NCBI GenBank assembly: GCA_022749755.1 | Contig: CM040447.1 | Span: 16,653,087 to 16,717,086, forward strand | DNA: 64,000 bases | Source: Azadirachta indica | Taxonomy: Eukaryota; Streptophyta; Magnoliopsida; Sapindales; Meliaceae | Reading direction: 5' to 3' | Shown: positions 11,631-24,800 of the stretch, piece by piece | How the letters are laid out: each line of letters opens with the position of its first letter | Numbering within the stretch: position 1 is the stretch's first letter | The notes under the pieces: generated by a model | Databases searched by the model: none | What the model was told of the DNA's origin: nothing | The model's input: only the letters and a program-made list of their open reading frames with translations | Position numbers and translations under genes: made by a program

Positions 11631-12791
11631 TGATAAGTGCACAAAATACACGCTTATCATTCACTTTTAAACTTGAGTTATTTGTTTAATCTTCAAGCAT
11701 TATTGATATTTGATGTGTTTTAGCGTTTTGTGTAGAAAATGAGAGAATTGGCCGTCCAAGGTAAATTCGGCTCGAAAAGAAAGATAGTTGAGAACTGAAT
11801 TGCAAAATGTTCGTGGGCTAAAATGCAAGATAATCGAGAGCTAAAGTGCAAAGTTTTGGGGACTAAATGCCAACATTAGAAAGCCAAAGGAGCCAAAATT
11901 TTGCTCCAAGGTAGAATTGATGGTGCGGCTGCACCACTTAGTGGCGTAACTGTGCAATCCCTCTACCTTGGGACAGAATAGATGGTGGGGCTGTGCCATC
12001 CATGCTGGTCCCCTTGTGTCCACGCACCATTTTGGTGCCCGCACGCTCACAGGCCTCATTTTGGATGCTTTTTAGGGATAAATTTGAACCTTTGGATTAT
12101 TTTTGGATGGATTGATTTGGAAAAACCTAAGGTTATTTATTTTTAGAAGTTTAGGGAAGATAGAGCCACTTTTAGAAAGGGAATAGCTTGGAAGAAAAGA
12201 AAGAAAAGGAGATAGAGAGAAGATAGAGGGAGGGAGTGAGTGGAGTGGATTGGAAAGCAAACGAAAGGGGAAATCCTAAAAAAGGCCCTCCATAATAGTT
12301 TTTCTCTCTATTCTTATCTAATTTCATTGTATTAAATTAATTTATTTGTGAATATTTGAGTACGTTGTTGATTATTGAACTCATAAATGTTGATTGTGAA
12401 CTCTTTTTCATGATTGACTAAATTTAATACATAGGGCAATGGTTTAATCTTTTGAAAACAGTGATGTTTTGATTTTTGTATTATTCTTGATTAATATTCC
12501 TATCTTGTGTGTTTATTATGAACATAATGCGATTAATTAACTGGCTATTAATTAATTGATCTATGGTCTGATGAATATTGAGAAATATTAATTGTGTTTA
12601 GATTGTGTGATAAACACTACAAATATCATATTAAACAGAAATGTATTAATATGGTTTGTATAGTATATTTAGTGATTACTACTGCGTGTAATGCATTTCC
12701 ATTAATTCATGTTTACATAGAAATATAGTAAGCACGTAAACGAAGAATAGATTCGATTGATCTCGAGAGAGACAGTCGAATAGGTTAGAGT
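11631..12791 (+). repeat. LTR-like module, inverted copy (left arm of palindrome)
   Basis: Starts TGATAAGTGCACAAAATACA and is the reverse complement of 12832-13956 over almost its whole length, ending at GAATAGGTTAGAGTA. It includes the GC-rich part with repeated GGTGCGGC/GCGGCTGCACC-type words that all modules share. It faces the opposite way from the other three modules. Confidence 0.75.
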
Positions 12792-12831
12792 ATTCACACT
12801 AGTAACATAGGTATTAATATGATATTTTGAT

Positions 12832-13956
12832 TATTCTAACCTATTCGATTGTCTCTCTCGAGATTAGTCGATTCTATTCCTTGTTTAGGCGCTTATTATA
12901 TCTCTTTGTAAATACAAAATAAACGAAAATGCATTACGAGTAATAATAATCATTGAACCTACTACACAAACCACATTGATACATATTTGTTCAATACGCA
13001 ATTTTTGGTGTTTATCAACCGATCTAAACACAATAAATATTTCTCAATACTCATTAGTTCATAAATTAATTAATTAATGACCAGTTAATTAATCGCATTA
13101 AGTTCCTGATAAACATGCAACATAAATTATTAATAAAAAACAATACAACAATCAGAACATAATGTTTTCAAAAAATTAAACCATTGCCCTAACGATTAAA
13201 TTTAGCAACTCATAAAAAAAGAGTACACAATCAATATTCTCAAGTTCAATCAACCTTAACATATTCAAATATTCACAAATGCTAAATTTAATACAATAAA
13301 TAAGATAAGAGTATAGAGATAAATTAAGTTGGAGAGCTTTTTCTTCCTAATCTTCTCTAACTTTCTTCCCAAACAACTCTCTCTAACTTCTCTCTATCTC
13401 CACCTTCCTTTTCTTTCAAGCTTTTCCCTTTCCAAAAGTGGTTCTTTCTTCCTCAAACCTCTAAAATAAATAACTCTAGGTTTTCTCAAATTAAGCCATC
13501 CAAAACTCATCCAAGGGGTGAGATTTAGCCCAAAAAGATGTCTAAAACAAACCCAATAAGTCCAGGGGTGCTTAAATGGCATAGTAGTACAGTGTAGTTA
13601 GCAGGGATGGTGTGGCTGTGTTACTTAATGGCACCGTCACGCTACACATTCTACCTATGGGCCGAATGCAAGGCGCCATTGCGCCATGCACAGCTCCTCT
13701 CCAAAATTTGAAATTCATGCAATTAAGTCCCTGTGGCCTTGCATTTTAGTCCCTAACTGTTTTGCATTTTGGTCCTTGATTTTCTTGTGATTTGGTCCCC
13801 AAATATCTTCTTTTTTGAATTGAATGCACTTTAAATGGCTTATTTCTCATTTTTTGTTCAATACAATCAAAAAACATAAAATACCAACGAGGCTTAAGGA
13901 TTAAACAAATAAATCAAATTTAAGAGTAAATGATAAGCGTGTTTACGTGTTTATCA
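12832..13956 (-). repeat. LTR-like module (right arm of palindrome)
   Basis: Opens TATTCTAACCTATTCGATTG and ends in TTATCA at 13951-13956. Directly repeated at 18091-19237 (shared ATAAATATTTCTCAATACTC, TTAATTAATCGCATTAAGTT, CATTGCCCTAA and GCATTTTGGTCCTTGA) and inverted at 11631-12791. It lacks the first 300 bases present in the copy at 17785. Confidence 0.75.
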
Positions 13957-16900
13957 AATACATCCACATTTAAACGTTTGCTTGTCCTTAAGCAAATCAA
14001 ATCAATATAAAAAAAAGATAAAGGAAAAATTATCTAATAATAAGAAATTTTCACAATTGAAATTAATTAACGATTAAGCAAGCATTTTGTCAAAGCAATA
14101 GTAAGCTTCATAGATTAAGTGTTATACTTAAATTGAGGAAACTTTCAAAATGCAGTCATTTGTCCCGTAATCTAACTTGAAGAACAAAAGTCATTTTACT
14201 AAAGGGTTCCTTGTGCGTCTGTGAATTGACACTTGCTACAATTTAAAGATTGTAACTCCCAAGTATACGTTGTTTCTAGTAATAAAGTTTGGAAGTTCGA
14301 GTATCGGTCCACAGGGAAAACGTTATACAAACTCCACAAGTCCAATGTCTAAATATTATGAAAACAGAATAAATTTGTTATTAGTTAAGTGTAAGTCTAG
14401 TATTATTAACTATTAGGGCATTAGGTATTCATTTTTTTGATAATTATAGAAATTATTCTTTACTCATTTTTTTAATTTAATTAAAAATCACTTAAGAGAT
14501 GATCTTAGCCAGTAGATAAATATCTTGAAATATATCGCAATATCTCTTTGAAGAAAAGATAACAAAATAAAAGATTAATCATTCAATTTATTTGTGAAAG
14601 TTATAACATACTTTGTTCTTGGTTTGTAGAACATGTGCAAGCATTTAGTGTACCTTTTGTTAACAATGAATCAAGTCTTGTAATAAACCAAAACACTTTT
14701 AAGAAATAAAATTCACTCAATTGAAAAGATTTTACATTGAAGCAGAACTTAAAACGATAAAAAAATAATGCTATAAAATCAACAAAACTTCACTCTTAAC
14801 CCTAATTACTAATTTAGAAAGATATTATTTAATTGAAACTCAAATTACAAAAAAGAAAATAATGATAACAAAGATCCCCTCCTTACTTCCACATCTTCTT
14901 TTATATAGGTAAAATTAAAAATACTTCACATGTTTAAACATAATTTGCCAATTTTTAATTAATGACGCTCTACCAACTTGCAACACATTTTGACCATGAA
15001 AACCACTGAAATTTATAAAATGATCTTATTTAAAATTGTAGATGGATGACTTACCTTTCTAATTGTCTATATCTCACCCTTATTAATTTTGTAGAACGTA
15101 AGTTTTGTTCAAAATATATAGAGATGTTCAAGTTGTATTTCTCTAACGTTCTTCTAAAATGATGACTCTTTTTGATAGCCAACCAGTTAAAATTTAAAAA
15201 AGTGTAAAATATAACCAATTTAGATTTTTTGTCAGCTTTTTAGAAAACCCAACTGTATAATTTTTGGGTATGTATTTTTGGAGATATGGCCCAAATACAG
15301 AAGAATGTTAGGCTGGTCTAAAGATGCATTTAAGTTCTGTTGAAGCCTAATTTTGTTCCATTAATTGCTCGAACTAGTCCAATCTTTGGCTTACAACAAA
15401 GTTGTGAAGTAATGAGTTTATGTTTGTCCAAACTAAGAATCGTATCAATTGGTGTTTTATATTGAAAGATATGCTATTATAAAAAATCTACGCAAAATTA
15501 ACTATTTAGTCCAATTCATGTTTTAGAAATATAAAGGAATATGCTTCATTTTTGGGTAATAAAAAGACATTATTAAGTGTAAATCATAATATTTCTCTTG
15601 ATAAACCTACATTTTTAAACATTCATTAGCACTCATGCTTGATTGTCTTTCAATTTGGATTGGATTATGCTTACAATTAAGCTCAATTTCAACACTTAGG
15701 GAACTCCATATACTTAGTCTTCATGTTACTCTCTACTAATAGATTAGGACATTACATTAAGGATCCTCAGGACTTGTACAGTTTTAATGATAGGCCAAGG
15801 TTAAGGTAGGGGATTTTAGATTCTTTAGGTGAAGTTTCAGCACCTTAATTACTTTAATCCTTCAAGAACTTTTTCTTCGATCTAATGCTTCTTTTCTTTG
15901 TTCATTTCTCTATTTCCTATTCAACATCTTTTGTGTGCGGAGAATATGCACACCCCACACTTATTTATTTACATCATTTTTTTTTTCAAATTTTTGCCCT
16001 ACTCTATCTTTTGATGTAAGTTCTCTACACTTACCTAACTGTGAGATCTAGTTACTCAATAAGACCTTTTTTTTTTTTTAGCCTTACTCTTACCTTTTGA
16101 CACGAGTTCTCTATATTTATCTAGGCATGAGACCTGATTACTTAGTAAGATAATGGCTTATTTTTTGTACTCCATCCAACCTCCCTTAATTGAATAGCCT
16201 TAAAAAGGGTAAAAACTCTTAGGATGCTAAAACAAGGAGCAATAAATTTTAGGTTATTTTTACTATTATGAGGGTAAAACAAAAGATAATTTAGGTTCAA
16301 AATAGGTTAAATAAGAATTGATTTTCTCTATGTTGGCTCAAAAGGCTCAAATTCATCAAGAATGGCTTAATTCATTTCCCTATGAAATACCCCTTAATGA
16401 TTTGTTTCAAGTGACCATCAACTAAGTTCTAGAGTTCACTAAGGCTCAACCTCTTTTCTAAATCACATAAGCTTTCTTTAAATTTCCAAATAACAAGCAA
16501 TTGTGACCCAGTGCTCAAAGTCTTTAAAAGACTCCTTTAGTAAAATAAATTTGTTGACAAGTTAAACCTAAGGAATTAGGACAACATTTATTATTTTCCA
16601 CAATTTAAGTATTCACAATCATAATCATTAGCTTTCCATTTAACCAAAACAAAAGCAAGCTCAAAAAAGAATTCTAATCTCATAAGAAAAAGGCTATACT
16701 TATAAGAGTCAAGAAAAGAAAGGATTTAAAATAAACAAACTCAATATTAACAAACAAATGAATGAAAACTCCTAAAACATATAGGTAAAACTTAAAGATT
16801 TTGTGTATGATTGGTGGCAAACTCATTGTATCAACAAAACACTTCCAAAATTCCTTCCCTTACACTTAATCAAAACATTATCCTCAATGTTTAAGCAAAG

Positions 16901-17784
16901 ATAATCAAAGAAATCATACTTGAGAGGCTAGATATAGAAAATTTTCCTCTCATTACGCGTTGTCATTCTCATCTCTTTGAAGGGGTGAAAATTGCAGAAG
17001 TGGCGGAAGTTTCGCATTAGGGTTAAGACTTTATAGATAGGAAGCGAATTCGATGTTATTCTCACTTGAAAATCTCTTTGCGACAATTCACCGAAAACTT
17101 GGAACGCACACTTTTTCCACCCATTATTTTTGCACTTAAACTACTTATACAACTCTCCTTGCACTCTTAAGGAATTCCTAAAGTGTTTCCAATGATGAAT
17201 TTTAAGAATTTTTCACTCAACTTCACTGAAACATTTTATCGAACACTTGGTGTGCAATTTTAGAAACTCACCTAATTTCAATCTTTAACCTCCATTTTTC
17301 ATCTAAAATATTGTCACAAAAAAATGTACACTTTTAGATTAACAATCTATCCACAACACCCACTACAAATTTCACCAAAATCAATAACCTAACATTCCCA
17401 TATGTTCCACCAAATTTATATGATTTCAACTTCTCACCATAAATTCAGTTCAAAGAATAAAGTTGGAGATAAGTGGAAACTTGCTTGAATTTGGTGAAAT
17501 TTAAGATTGTAGTTGATATCCTTGCTTTCACCACAATTTTCCAAGTTCTTACAATGATGGAGAGTTTTGGAAATTTTTGAAATTGAATTGGTAATGGTTG
17601 GTTTTGGATGGGCTTGAATTTTGAAGTTTGTTTAGAGTTTGGAAAGTGTAGATGGTTGAGGAAAATTCCTTCCCCCACACTTAATCAAAACATTGTCCTC
17701 AATGTTTAAACAAAGATAATCAAAAGAAATCATACCTAGGAGGTTAGACATAGAAATCTTGGTATTTGATTTTCTTGTTGTGGA
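13957..17784 (-). other. Internal non-coding region of the nested element
   Basis: About 3.8 kb with no domain I can recognise on either strand. Near 14245-14300 is a separate module-like start (AAGTTCGAGTATCGGTCCAC). A block of about 95 bases at 16850-16945 recurs at 17662-17757 (CTTAATCAAAACATT, TCCTCAATGTTTAA, AAGATAATCAAA). This is the expected non-coding spacer of a large retrotransposon derivative; the short open frames at 17445-17853 are chance. Confidence 0.5.
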
Positions 17785-19237
17785 ATTTGATGAATGCAAG
17801 TATGTGTTGTCGTAAACAAGTAATATAGGGTGAACAGAGTATCGTTCCCACAAGGAGTAATAGTTGATTAAATATCAAAAATAATTTTCTTTAAATTTAT
17901 TTCAAGAACTGAAATTGATGTGATACAAAAAATTAAAAGAAATTCAAATAACTACATTATAATACACACAATCAAAAAGGGAAATTTCAATGAGAGTAAT
18001 ATCTAGGGCTAATGATTTAACTCAACTTACTCACACCTAGTTCTTCACGTTGTGTTACTTTGATTAATCCCTCTATTGCTAGTTTGATTGTTTTAACATA
18101 TTCAACTGTTTCTCTCGGGATCAGTCTAATTTATTCCTCGTTTACACTCTTATTATATCTCTATGTAAACACAAAATAAACAGAAATGCATTACGAGCAA
18201 TGATAATTATTGAACCTATTACATAAACTACATTGATACATCTTTATTCAATATGCAATTTATGGTGTTTACAATCGATCTAAACAAAATAAATATTTCT
18301 CAATACTCATTGGTTCATAAATCAATTAATTAATGACTAGTTAATTAATCGCATTAAGTTCCTCATAAACACGCAACATAGATTATTAATAAAAAATAAC
18401 ACAATAATAAGAACATGATGTTTTCAAAAGATTAAGCCATTGCCCTAAGTATTAAATTTAGCAACTCATGAAAAAAGAATACACAATCAACATTCTCAAG
18501 TTCAATCATCCTCAATATATTCAAATATTCACAAATGCTAAATTTAATACAATAAACAAGATAAGAGTATAGAGATAAATTAAGTTGGAAAGCTTTTTCG
18601 TCCTAATCTTCTCTTACTTTCTTCCCAAACAACTCTCTTTAGCTTCTCTCTATCTTTACCATCCCTTTTTTTCCAAGCTTTTCCCTTTCCAAAACTGGCT
18701 CCTTTTTGCCCAAACCTCCAAAATAAATAATCCTAAGTTTTCCCAAATCAAGCCATCCAAAACTCATCCAAGGGCTGAGATTTACCTAAAAAAACGTCTA
18801 AAACAAACTTAACAAGCGCGGGGGTGCTTAAACGCCTTGGTAGCACAGTGTAGTCAATAGGGATAGTGCGGCCGTGCTGCTTAATAGTGTAGTTGCACCA
18901 CATATTCTGCCAATAGGTAGAATGCATGGCGTCATCGCGCTACCTAGTGGTGGGTGTAGCCGTACAATGCACAGCTTCTCTCCAGATTTTGAAATTCTTG
19001 CAATTAAGTCCTTGTGGCCTTACATTCTAGTCCCTAACTGTTTTGCATTTTGGTCCTTGACTTTCTTGCAATTTGGACCCTAAACATCCTCTTTTCGAAC
19101 CGAATTCACTTTACGGCTAATTTCTCATTTTCTGTTCAATACAACCAATACACATCAAATACCAATGAGATTTAAGGATTAAACAAACAAATCAAATTTA
19201 AGAGTGAATGATAAGCATTTGTTTTACACACTTATCA
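17785..19237 (-). repeat. LTR-like module, fullest copy
   Basis: Runs from GAATGCAAGTATGTGTTGTC through GAGTATCGTTCCCACAAGG, then parallels 12832-13956 to the terminal TTATCA at 19232-19237. About 1.45 kb. Compared with the copy at 12832 it has small indels and many substitutions, so the pair is old. The apparent 75-codon frames inside (18585-19083) are LTR sequence, not genes. Confidence 0.7.
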
Positions 19238-20706
19238 AAAATTATAATAAGCAATATAGTGATAAGAGAATGTCGATTCAAGGAGAAATATTAGTTAATT
19301 AAATATCAAAAGTGATTAATTTACGAATTTATTTGAAGAAATTGAAATAATTTAAGTGAGAAAGTCAAATCAATAAAAATTAACAACGTAAAAAATTAAT
19401 TAAAATATTCAATTAATGGAAAAATTTAGGACCAACAATTTTATCTTAATTAGTCGCATCCAATTCTTCAATTGACGTTATTCTGATTTAATATCATTGT
19501 TTCCAGTTAATTATCTTAATTTATTAGGCAGTTTCTCTCAAAATCAATTGAAACTACTTGACACCTAATAATTCACTATATCTCTATGTGAAATTAATTA
19601 AATAGAAGTGCATTACATTTAATGATAATTTTCAATTAAACTACGTAAATCATATTAGTACATCTTTATCTAATATACAATTTACGGTATTCACCACACA
19701 ATTTAAATATGATATTCACTTCTCAATTCATATCAATCCATATTTCATTCAAATATCAGCCAAATATTTAAAAGCATTAATCATCATAATAAATATTGAA
19801 TATAAGATATTAAATAAAAAATAACACAATATTAGAAAATGGATGCTTATAATAGATTAAATCATTGTTTTAGAAAATAAGTTTATCCACACATGAAATA
19901 GAGTTTAAGCTTAATCATCGAAAATTCAACAATCAAATCATAATCTTAATTAACACAAATTGTTCAATTTAAGATGAAATAAAATAAGAAGAGAAATAAA
20001 AATAGATTTGGAGAGCTTTCATCCTCAAGGCTTCATGTCTCCATCCTTCATGTTCTTGAATTTTCGCTCTTTATCTCTAACTTAATCCTCCTTTCTCTCT
20101 CTTTATCCTCTTTTCTTCTCTCTAAAACTTTATTTTCTCCCAAATGGCTATGGTGGCTCATGATTAGAAAAATATAAAAGCCTAAAACTCACTAAGTTTG
20201 GCCGTCTATAAGAGATTCAAGGATAAAAAATGATCCAAAAATTGATAAAAAGAGTCACTTAGGTCATAAATGGTGCCGACGCGCGCTTTGATTGTGCGGC
20301 CGTGCTATAGTTATTGTCAGGGGCAATGTAAATGGTGAGGGCGCACCATATTTTGGCGCGGCCATTGATTTTGCCTACACATGAAAATTGTGTGCTTAAT
20401 TTTAATTAGGTGCCCTTCTTTTGACTATTTCACATTGATTCTCTAATTTGATATTCTGCATTTTAGTCCTTATTGACTTGTATTTTGGTCCCCAAAACAA
20501 AACTTTGTGGTTTCATGGATGGTTAGCAAACGTGCTTGTATGCTCCGTTTCCATGCCTTTCATGTTAAAACACGTCAATACTTGTTAAATAGTACTAAAA
20601 TGCTTAAAAAGAAAAATAAATACTCGAAACGGATTAAACAACATTAAGTATGCTACTTAATGATAAATAATTTAAACATAATCATATTGCAAATTTTAAT
20701 ATATTA
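19238..20706 (-). repeat. LTR-like module, diverged fourth copy
   Basis: Same order of landmarks as 17785-19237 but much more diverged. It has GAATGTCGATTCAAGGAG, an AATTAATTAA block and a CTTTATCTCTAAC/CTCTCTCTTTATCC pyrimidine-rich part. It then has the GC-rich GTGCGGCCGTGCTA segment, CATTTTAGTCCTTATTGA and a terminal AATGATAAATAA. It is probably a related family or an older copy joined to the third module. Confidence 0.55.
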
Positions 20707-20711
20707 GTGTT
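20707..20711. repeat. Target-site duplication GTGTT, right copy
   Basis: Second copy of the pentamer at 11626-11630; the interrupted gypsy LTR resumes here with TCATGGAGGACTCATGATGC, as in the intact LTR at 31118-31137. Confidence 0.85.
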
Positions 20712-21881
20712 CATGGAGGACTCATGATGCGTTAAAAGTGGTTCGAACGAGCATGGGAATATTCTTGGGAAGTGTGTGTTAGAGAGAGCTTTCATGGGAG
20801 AAATGGGTTTTTTCTTAAAATGGTGAAGATGAAGGTGGTAACTTACATCATTTTTAAGGAATATTATGTTTATATATGGAGGCAAAGCTGGGCAATGATT
20901 GGTTGATACGTTTTGTACTAACCTTCCTTAACTTTGTGCACTTGAAGCTAACTTATTCGACCATGGTGTGCCACGTGGCAAGCTGGAATTAGTGGCTTCT
21001 ATATCACTGAACACCCTATGCCACGTGGCTCGACCTTAGTGGGCTGTGGGATGAGGTTGCCTCTTGTCCCTCTGGGTGGTAAGGTCCCATTCAACTTGGT
21101 ACTACCTTGTGGTCCCCTCTTGGCTAGCAGTTAGTCTCCCCCCTACTACCTAGTATTTGGCTAACCTAAAGTGCTCCCTGCCCCCTGCCCTTACCCCCTG
21201 CTAGGTTCGGATAATATTCCCTTGCACTTTTTAGTGGTCTTTTGCTCAATATTTTTGAGTGTGAAAGGAGGGTTAGGTCGTATCGACTGGATTTTGGTGC
21301 ACCTAGATTCTTGGTATACTTGGGTACATGGTCACTTTTGGACCTTGGAGCATCTAGACACCTTGGTATCCTTAATGGCTCATTGATGATGACGAAGTGC
21401 TTAGTATCGAGCTGGTTATAATATGTTTGTAAACAGTTATTGGAGTAATGGAGAATCGGGGCACTTTTTTAAACCCCTTCCTATAAGTGATAGCATGCAA
21501 CTATGTGTATTGCATGTGTTACAGTATATGGTCGTGTTTTTCTCATGTGCCATGGTATATAGCCACATAGGCTTTTCTATATGCACCACGGTATATAGTT
21601 GCATAAGTATTCCCACTTGTGCTATAGTATATAATCATGTAGGCATTTCTACCCGTGTCACGGTATATGATCAGATAGGGTATTGTTAGTAAATGATGGA
21701 TGTTCTAATTACATATAACAAGTAATTCGGCTTAAGGTAGTCTTACCTAACCACGCTCAACCTAGTTTTTAGTGTGTTTTACGTCGAGGCAAGTGCAAGG
21801 TAGGTTACCTCACCTTGTATTGGCTGGAATTATCATGGGCTCATGTTTTACCACGTGTCTAGTTATTTTTCACCTTTAACA
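20712..21881 (-). repeat. Left (3') LTR of the gypsy element, second part
   Basis: Colinear with 31118-32225 (shared CATGGAGGACTCATGATGC, GGCAATGATTGGTT, CACGTGGCAAGCTGGAATTA, CTTGGGTACATGGT). It ends TTTAACA at 21881, against ACAACA at 32225. With 11158-11630 it makes an LTR of about 1.64 kb. Contains a minisatellite at 21511-21676. Confidence 0.85.
21511..21676. repeat. Minisatellite in the LTR, about 43-bp unit, four units
   Basis: Degenerate tandem units of the type TGTGCCACGGTATATAGTTG followed by CATAGGCATTTC. The same array is present in the other LTR at 31896-32030, so it predates the insertion of the element. Confidence 0.75.
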
Positions 21882-24800
21882 AAGGTTTCTCAACTTCTAA
21901 TGGTTGAGGTGAAACCGAAAGGGTTAGGAGCGATATATAGCTTTTCACCTTTACCACATTGATAAGTGACAGCATTGCTATTTGGTGAAAGATTTTATGG
22001 TGATAAAAGGCAAATTAGCATAACGCAATAGTGTAGCAAAGTATCTTGGGAGACAAATAATGTAATTCAACGTAGCAGCAATTCTGTGTTGACGAACAAT
22101 TAGGCAGTATGCTAATGGTCATACACGAGGTATCTTGTGTACCTTTCAGGTGTCCATCCCCCCAAGTTAGGTGCTTTGGAGGCTCATTCTACCTTGACTC
22201 CTGCTCAACCTAGTCATAAAAGACTTGGTGTTGCCATTTGAGCAAACTTGGTCCCCCATGACCTAACATTGCGTTGGTACACTTGATGACCTGGTATACC
22301 GATAATTTGCACAAGTCTGTCTTAAGAAGCATGCATCAATATCGACACTTGACTTTACATTTTGTTTCTTGTTTTTCCCCCTTATCGCAGTACACTTGGG
22401 ACTTGGGCTAGCTGAGAACCTTATCTGATCCAGATCTTCGCTGTTGAGTAAAGGGCCATAGTGAGCTAAGTATGGTTATCCCATGTTGACTGGGTGACCT
22501 TTATGTTCCATCCTTCTCTTTTTTCTTCTTTTATTGGTTTTGATGCACACTTACTTGTTTGTGAAGATCGTATTAATGAGGTCTCTACTTGTCAGAAAGT
22601 TAATCCTTCCTTAAACAATTTAATCAAGGTAGACTTAATTAAGGCTTCAAGTAGAAGTAATGACTCAAGGATATCTCCTTGATTTGTACGGAGTAGTTTT
22701 TGTCTTCCTCACTTTGTGCTCCTTTTTAGGTATTACCCGCTCTTTAGAGATCTCAATTCAAAACTCCGAAAACGTTGGCAAGAGAGAGATAGAGTAATGC
22801 AGCACTAAATATTGCGTAAGTGCTACTTTTATGGGCATCACCCTGGTCTTTAGAAGAGCTAGCTTAGACTCCAAAGTCTTTGACAAAAAGAAGGTGGAGA
22901 AGGGCGATGTTGACAAATCCTCGGTCCCTTTAGTTACCTATTGAGTTGGGTAGCACCTTAAGCGACTTTTTCCCATATGGCCTAGATACTTCATTTGTTA
23001 AAAAGACCAACGAGATAGTCAACTTGGAAACTAGTGAGGACTTGGACTGAGGCTCCAAGGTGCTCTTTAGGTAAGTGAATTCTTATCTTTTTTCTTCCTA
23101 TATGAGATTTTTTTTATTATTACTCTTTATTATATTTCTTCCTTTCTATGATGCCTAACTCATGTTTGAGCATTGTAAGCAACTGAAGGAGGTTGCTACC
23201 TCATTTGAGCTTTTGGGGAGCGATGATGTTTGGATTGTCTATCTCTACTTAGCCTCAATGTAAGTTGGACAAGAGTAGAGAGCTCCTAGTATAGTTGATA
23301 TTAAACGTCCTTTCTAGAAAGATGTTGCCTCGATGGTGAGCAGGAATCTAGGTGCCTAATGTACTGTTGATTTCAATAGAGATGAACCAACTTCATATCA
23401 AGGATAACTTTAGTTGAGAAGATACATAAGTTTAGAAGGGCACCTGAGCCTTTTAAGTGAGCAAATGCTTCTAACGGCTCTAATGAAGGAGGTGGGCAAT
23501 GAAAGATAAAAGCTTAGCAAGGTCATCCCAACTATCTAAGAAGTTAAGCAACATTGTGGATAGGTAGTTTTCTCATGCTTTTTAGGTGCTTCCTCTCATG
23601 AAATCTACCCTTTGGTCGATTGATGTCAAGAAATCTAGTAAGATGGCCAACTTAGGCCTAGTTCATGCGTCTTCAAAAGAAAGCTCGAGGGAAAGATGCC
23701 AGAATCCATAAGCTATTTGGTGAACTTAAGGAAGCACAAGATAAAGTAGATTCTGTCTTCACCCAACTGTAAGACGAGGTGAGTAGGAGTAAGGAGCTTC
23801 GAGGGAAGATTGCTCTGCTTAAGATAAAGTTAGGCTTGAGCTATATGGATGGTTACCAACTAGTTTAGTTTAAGGTCCACAGGATGTATACTTTATTGAG
23901 CTTGAAGTTCGCAGACTCCGAGTTTGATCGAGATGAGGTGTTGGCCATGTTTTGGAAGCTCGCCTTAGCTAGACTTTCTCAAGTGCAAGCAACTGACTGC
24001 TTGCTAGATTTGGAAGTTTTTCCTCCCACTCTAAGTGACCTGAAGATGGCCAAAAAAAGGATGAAGAAAGAGGTAGTTTAAATATGGATGTATGAGCTTA
24101 CTCCGAGTTTAAGCCTCGCTCTAGCCCAACTTTCTTCTTAAGATGTTTTCCTATGCTTTTGTTGACTGTTTATTTTCATAAATTGTGTATCGAAGCAGTC
24201 TTTAAGGCTCTGACTTGCTAGTAACATTGTGTATATGTCACGTCTTACCCTTGTATAATTATGGACCAGGTTGGTCTTCTATTAAGCTAGCTGATGCATA
24301 AGTCTAATTTTGATCTTAATTAATTAACTTGGCACGACATGATTCCCTGGCTAAGAATTCTTCCTATCTGTTAGTGTCAATGTGAGGTGGTTCTAATCTC
24401 ATCCAGGTGTGGCCTGGGTTAACTCGACTAAAGCCCAAACACTTTAAACACAAAGTTTACAAGTAATCCATCATAGTAAAGAATAATGTAGTCATAGAGA
24501 TATAGCCACAAAGACAATATTATGGTGAAACAACCTTGGCGAAATAGAAAAAAATATCACGGCAAAACAACCTTGGTTAAATGAAGAAATAATCATGGTG
24601 AAATTAAGAATTGATCACAGCTAAACAATCTTGGCGAAATAGAGAATTGATCATGGTGAAACTACCTTAGCAAAATAGAGAAATAATCACAGCTGGTATA
24701 ACTGTATAAACATAACCATGACAGTATAACTATGGAGATGTAATCATAATGAAATGATAATGAAGATACAATTATGGAGATAAGTTAGTAAAAAAAATGG

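Larger units (their letters stand above)
11631..20706 (-). mobile_element. Nested LTR-retrotransposon-like insertion, non-coding
   Basis: About 9.1 kb between GTGTT duplications, splitting the gypsy LTR. It contains four related LTR-like modules and an internal region without substantial reading frames. On the minus strand the internal region carries GAGGACAATGTTTTGATTAA followed by a GTGTGGGGG tract near 17670-17700. This resembles the sequence found downstream of pol in Tat/Athila-type gypsy elements, and points to a large retrotransposon derivative without genes. The left boundary is sharp (TGATAAGTGC). The right boundary does not end in CA, so the insertion has probably been rearranged since it landed. 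Confidence 0.65.

Noticed and set aside
18585..19083. Plus-strand frames as genes
   Set aside because: Inside an LTR-like module; the paralogous modules break the frames.
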